The notes under the pieces: generated by a model
What the model was told of the DNA's origin: nothing
What the model saw: the letters and a program-made list of their open reading frames with translations, nothing else
Database searches by the model: none
Shown: positions 60,950 to 64,000 of the stretch, piece after piece
Position numbering within the stretch: position 1 is the stretch's first letter
Layout: the number at the start of each line of letters is the position of its first letter
Assembly: GCF_000785435.2 (NCBI RefSeq)
Contig: NZ_JTDB02000009.1
Coordinates: 1-64,000, forward strand
Source of the DNA: Paraburkholderia sacchari
GTDB lineage: Bacteria; Pseudomonadota; Gammaproteobacteria; Burkholderiales; Burkholderiaceae
Reading direction: 5' to 3'
Length of the DNA: 64,000 nucleotides
Translations under genes and position numbers: made by a program

Positions 60950-61558
60950 ATGAAGAAGCACCTGATTGTGGTCGCGCATCCGGTGGAAGACAGCTTCACC
61001 ATGAGCCTCGCGCGGACCTACGTCGGCGAGCTGATCCGCGCGGGCTGCGACGTGCGCGTGCACGACCTTTACCGGATGGGGTTCGATCCCGTGCTGTCCG
61101 CACGCGAACTGATCGACGGGAAGGACGTGCACATTCGCATGGCCGACGTGCTGATCGCGCAGGAGGACGTGCTCGCGGCCGATGTCGTGACGGTTGTTTA
61201 TCCGCTCTGGTGGATGTCGATGCCCGCGATGATGAAGGGCTACATCGACCGCGTATTCAGCCGCGGCTTCGCCTACGAGGTGGAGCAGGGCAAACTGCGC
61301 GGCCTGCTGTCCGGGCGCCGGGCGGCGGTGGTCACGGTGTCGGGCGCGCCGCTCGCCGCGCTCGTGCAGGACGGCCGTTGGCAGGCGCTGGAACTGCTGC
61401 AGGACACGCATATCTTCGGCGCGGCCGGGTTCGAGCTAGTCGGGCATCTGCACATCGACGAAGTCGGACCGGCGATGAGCCCTTCGGCTGCCGCCGCCGA
61501 TCTCTCGCGCGTGCGCGAGTTCGTGCGCGAGCACTTCGCCTCGGTGCCGGCAGCATGA
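60950..61558 (+). CDS. NAD(P)H quinone oxidoreductase, flavodoxin-like fold
   Basis: The 202-residue protein begins MKKHLIVVAHPVEDSFTMSLARTY and has the FAD/FMN-site VYPLWWMSMPAMMKGYIDRVFSRGFAYE, diagnostic of the NQO1/MdaB/KefF-like family. It reduces quinones with two electrons. AAAAGGAGCCCTCGCC precedes the ATG. Its stop overlaps the next start (ATGA). It likely helps redox balance when oxygen is scarce. Confidence 0.93.
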   Translation: MKKHLIVVAHPVEDSFTMSLARTYVGELIRAGCDVRVHDLYRMGFDPVLSARELIDGKDVHIRMADVLIAQEDVLAADVVTVVYPLWWMSMPAMMKGYIDRVFSRGFAYEVEQGKLRGLLSGRRAAVVTVSGAPLAALVQDGRWQALELLQDTHIFGAAGFELVGHLHIDEVGPAMSPSAAAADLSRVREFVREHFASVPAA

Positions 61559-62439
61559 ACGCGATTGCGAGGCGTGCGCGGCGTCCTGCCCGAAAGGCGC
61601 GCCAAGCACTGCCGCCGCGCGTGCGCCGGCTGATCGAGAGCCCGACCTACGTTCAGGCCGACGAGGACAGCGCGTTCCTGCGCCGCCCCGAAATGTGCGG
61701 CGTGCGCCTGCAGCTCGATTACTGGAAAGCCGCCGAGGCGTTGCAGCAGTTCGGCATTCGCGACACGGTCGTGGTGTACGGAAGCACGCGCGTTGAAGCC
61801 CCCGCTCGCGCGCGCCGCATGCTGGCCGAAGCGCGCGCGCGGCTCGAAGCGGATCCCGCCGATGCGCAATCCCACCGCGCCGTTTGCGCGGCCGAGGCGC
61901 AGGTCCGCCACAGCGTCTATTACGAAATCGCGCGCGAGTTCGGGCGGCTGGTGGGCGCCTCCGATGCGACGCCCACGCTTGCGCGGCTCACGGTCGTCAC
62001 GGGCGGCGGCCCAGGCATCATGGAAGCGGCCAATCGCGGTGCGTTCGAAAGCCACTCGCTTACCGTCGGCATGAACATCGCGTTGCCGCGCGATCAGCTT
62101 CCAAACCCGTATCTGACGCCCGAGCTGTGCTTCCGGTTTCACTACTTCGCCATCCGCAAGCTGCATCTGCTGGAGAAGGCGAAAGCCGCCGTGTTCTTTC
62201 CGGGCGGCTACGGAACCTGCGACGAACTATTCGAAGTCCTGACGCTTTTGCAGACCCGCAAGATCGAGCCGATCCCGGTGGTGCTGGTGGGCGAAGCCTA
62301 CTGGCGCGCGCTCGTGGATTTCGACTTGATGGCCGCGGAAGGAATGATCGCGCCGGGCGATCTCGCGCTCTTTCGCTTTTGCGAGAGCGCGGAGCAAATC
62401 TGGTCGGCCATCCGCGGGTGGTACGACGCAAGAGGATGA
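61555..62439 (+). CDS. LOG-family protein (nucleotide phosphoribohydrolase-like)
   Basis: The 294-residue Rossmann-fold protein has the LOG signatures VVTGGGPGIMEAANRGA and FFPGGYGTCDELFEVLTLLQTRK (PGGxGTxxE). Such enzymes cleave ribose-5-phosphate from nucleoside monophosphates (LOG/PpnN). An additional N-terminal segment of about 85 residues, rich in Arg, precedes the core. Start overlaps the previous stop (ATGA). A role in nucleotide turnover during starvation is plausible; PpnN responds to (p)ppGpp in E. coli. Confidence 0.9.
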   Translation: MNAIARRARRPARKARQALPPRVRRLIESPTYVQADEDSAFLRRPEMCGVRLQLDYWKAAEALQQFGIRDTVVVYGSTRVEAPARARRMLAEARARLEADPADAQSHRAVCAAEAQVRHSVYYEIAREFGRLVGASDATPTLARLTVVTGGGPGIMEAANRGAFESHSLTVGMNIALPRDQLPNPYLTPELCFRFHYFAIRKLHLLEKAKAAVFFPGGYGTCDELFEVLTLLQTRKIEPIPVVLVGEAYWRALVDFDLMAAEGMIAPGDLALFRFCESAEQIWSAIRGWYDARG

Positions 62440-62489
62440 ACCGCATGCGGACGCAGGCGTCCGCGGTGTTTTCGAGGCAAGGAGGAGTG

Positions 62490-62954
62490 ATGAATTGGCT
62501 CGCAGAATATTTTTCGCGCAGAACCCCGGTGGTCAATATGTCGATGTGGGCGTATCCGCCTCTTCTGCTTGGCCCCGAAGGGCCGGTCGCACAGCAGCCG
62601 CATTGTCTGCCGTACCCGGGCGTCGAACTGGTCTTCAGTCCCTGCGAGGCGGTGCGGCGCGGCACGCGCAGCGACGAGCTGCCGGCGCGCTACGACATGC
62701 GCGGGCCGGCCGCGCGGGAGGTGCGTGAAATGGCGCATGACCGCGCGTTCTTCCAGTCGATCGAGATCTTTGCGCCGTCGCGTTACAACCGCGATTTCCT
62801 CATCCGGGTGAACGACGCGTTCGCGTTCGTGCCGGTCTTTTCCGCCGATGGCGCGCCGGGCTTCTTTGGCAGTTGCGTGGAGCAGCCGGGCGCTTCGCCC
62901 GCGCCGCAGCAGATGCCGCTGCCGTGGTGCTTCCGCGGCTATATCAGCATTTAA
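62490..62954 (+). CDS. Hypothetical 154-residue protein
   Basis: The protein starts MNWLAEYFSRRTPVVNMSMW with AAGGAGGAGTG upstream. It contains two Pro-Tyr-rich segments (WAYPPLLLGPEGP, CLPYPGVELVFSP) and ends near MPLPWCFRGYISI. No signal peptide or membrane helix is seen; no family recognised. Being 51 bp after the LOG gene and 18 bp before a BON gene, it belongs to the operon behind the box at 60852. Confidence 0.7.
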   Translation: MNWLAEYFSRRTPVVNMSMWAYPPLLLGPEGPVAQQPHCLPYPGVELVFSPCEAVRRGTRSDELPARYDMRGPAAREVREMAHDRAFFQSIEIFAPSRYNRDFLIRVNDAFAFVPVFSADGAPGFFGSCVEQPGASPAPQQMPLPWCFRGYISI

Positions 62955-62971
62955 ATCAGGAGTGGCGAGCC

Positions 62972-63646
62972 ATGAAAACCGATATCGAATTGAAGCGCGA
63001 CGTGGAAGCCGAGTTCGCGTGGGACAAGTCGATCAATCTCGCGGAGATCGGCGTGGAAGTGTCGAACGGGGTGGTCACCCTGTCGGGGCATCCGGCCAGC
63101 TTCGCGCAGAAAATCGCGGCGGAGCGCGCGGCGGGCAGAGTCGCGGGCGTGCGCGGGATCGTCGTCGAAATGGAGGTGCGTCTGCCGCGCCACGATGCGC
63201 GCAGCGACGAGGACATCGCCAACACGGTGCGCTCGATTCTCGAATGGACCGTCGGCCTGAACAACCAGAACGTGCAGGTGCAGGTCGAGAAGGGCTGGGT
63301 CACGTTGCTGGGCGATTGCGACTGGGGCTACCAGAGCCACGCTGCGCTAAGCGCGATCGCGCGCATGCGCGGCGTAACCGGGGTCACCGACAAAATCCGC
63401 ATCCGCGGCGTGGCTTCGGCCGAGGACATCGCTAGCGGCATTCGCGATGCGATCCAGCGGCACGGGGATCGCGAAGCGAAGCACATCGGGATCGAGATCG
63501 ACGACGGCACCGCCATCCTGACCGGCAAGGTCGCCTCGCACGCCGAGCGGCGGCTCGTGTGCGGGGCGGCGAAGGCGACGCCGGGCGTGCGGGCGATCGT
63601 CGATCTTCTGCAGGTCGAAGGAATGGCAACGCAAGGAGCACTGTGA
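62972..63646 (+). CDS. Triple BON-domain protein
   Basis: The 224-residue protein has three BON repeats: GVVTLSGHPASFAQKI..VAGVRGIVVE, WVTLLGDCDWGYQSHAALSAI..GVTGVTDKI and TAILTGKVASHAERRLV..TPGVRAIVDL. It is a clear paralogue of the protein at 43651 (same start and repeat order). AGGAGTGGCGAGCC precedes the ATG. Its stop overlaps the next start (TGATG). Confidence 0.88.
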   Translation: MKTDIELKRDVEAEFAWDKSINLAEIGVEVSNGVVTLSGHPASFAQKIAAERAAGRVAGVRGIVVEMEVRLPRHDARSDEDIANTVRSILEWTVGLNNQNVQVQVEKGWVTLLGDCDWGYQSHAALSAIARMRGVTGVTDKIRIRGVASAEDIASGIRDAIQRHGDREAKHIGIEIDDGTAILTGKVASHAERRLVCGAAKATPGVRAIVDLLQVEGMATQGAL

Positions 63647-63873
63647 TGGATCGCATGTTTCGCCGATTCGAATGGCTGGCGTTCGGCGTGGTGACGGCGT
63701 CGGCCATTGCTTGCGCGGGGTTCATCGTCGTCGAGCGATGCGGCGTGTCCTTGCAGGGCATCGTCGGTGCGCTCGCCGCCCAAGCGGCTGCCGACAACGC
63801 GCTCGCCTGCGAGCAGGCGAGCCAGCCGGCCCCGTGCTCACAACTTCAGGCCGAATGGAAGGGGGCGCAATGA
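63646..63873 (+). CDS. Small single-pass membrane protein, 75 residues
   Basis: The protein begins MDRMFRRFEWLAFGVVTASA, with one hydrophobic segment (about residues 9-29) and a cytoplasmic or periplasmic tail with three cysteines (RC, LAC, PCS). No family recognised. The start overlaps the BON stop and the stop overlaps the next start, so three genes are translationally linked. Confidence 0.7.
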   Translation: MDRMFRRFEWLAFGVVTASAIACAGFIVVERCGVSLQGIVGALAAQAAADNALACEQASQPAPCSQLQAEWKGAQ

Positions 63874-64000
63874 ACGCTTTAGCGCTATGTACACGCGAGG
63901 TCGCCACGTGCGGCCCGCAAGCATCCATCGTCGAAGCGGCAGCCAGAATGCGCGCGCTGCACGCGGGCGATCTCGTGGTGGTGAGCGATGAGGCAGGCGT
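63870..64000 (+). CDS. CBS-domain protein, truncated by window edge
   Basis: Only the first 43 codons are visible: MNALALCTREVATCGPQASIVEAAARM followed by HAGDLVVVSDEAG. This is the first half of a CBS repeat (A-S-I-V-E-A-A-x-x-M). ATGA overlaps the preceding stop. It would be a second CBS protein of the island, beyond the one at 25957. Confidence 0.75.
   Translation, partial: MNALALCTREVATCGPQASIVEAAARMRALHAGDLVVVSDEAG

Overview
The window is GC-rich (AT-rich only in a few operators), densely coded, with strong GGAG-type ribosome sites and frequent ATGA stop/start overlaps. Gene content (tcu citrate/tricarballylate genes, PHB-type genes, a large FNR-controlled Usp/Hsp20/BON island) points to a betaproteobacterium of the Burkholderia/Paraburkholderia/Caballeronia group. 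That assignment is inferred from gene content only. No tRNA, rRNA, CRISPR array, insertion sequence or integrase was found.

Positions 1-25,721 are ordinary catabolic chromosome, made of small substrate-specific modules each with its own regulator. (a) 1-1,566: a partial ROK-family sugar repressor, two copies of its probable operator and a lone terminator, but no target operon between them; this looks like a deletion scar. (b) 1,567-2,946: a lone MFS transporter. (c) 3,284-10,774: a carbohydrate module with a HAD phosphatase and FadR-type GntR regulator on the minus strand, facing an RbsA/RbsC/RbsB-like ABC importer and two dehydrogenases (zinc MDR and mannonate/tagaturonate-reductase type). 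(d) 10,867-13,087: LysR regulator and DctA-like carboxylate symporter. (e) 13,081-20,347: tcuR-tcuA-tcuB followed by two tandem tcuC-like symporters and a ModA-like binding protein. (f) 20,645-25,721: LysR, SDR, MFS and a split transketolase, for an unidentified substrate.

From 25,875 to the right edge lies a different kind of region, about 38 kb long and continuing past the window. It carries seven universal stress proteins, a small heat-shock protein, CBS and BON proteins, an Acg-type and a second nitroreductase, PfkB, PEP synthase, a PhaB-like reductase, a phasin-like protein, a ribosome-hibernation-like protein, a beta-CASP ribonuclease, a DevBCA-like exporter, FtsH, a sigma-70 factor, a cytochrome c, and its own FNR-type regulator and NarL/FixJ-type two-component system. 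It closely resembles the low-oxygen-activated (lxa) locus reported in Burkholderia cenocepacia, and its composition parallels the DosR dormancy regulon of Mycobacterium tuberculosis.

The strongest regulatory observation is that 15 copies of an FNR-type palindrome (TTGAY-N4-RTCAA, some with one imperfect end) lie in the gaps of this island. In each case a TANNNT- or NANNNT-like -10 element starts 35-36 nt from the outer edge of the box, facing the nearest gene; this is the geometry of class II FNR activation at -41.5. One box (42,641) has such elements on both sides. A second element, AAGTGATGTAGG followed by CCTACAGG, occurs upstream of the fnr gene and upstream of pfkB and is a candidate site for the island's own response regulator. 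A 55-codon membrane-protein gene at 45,744-45,911 also sits behind an FNR box.
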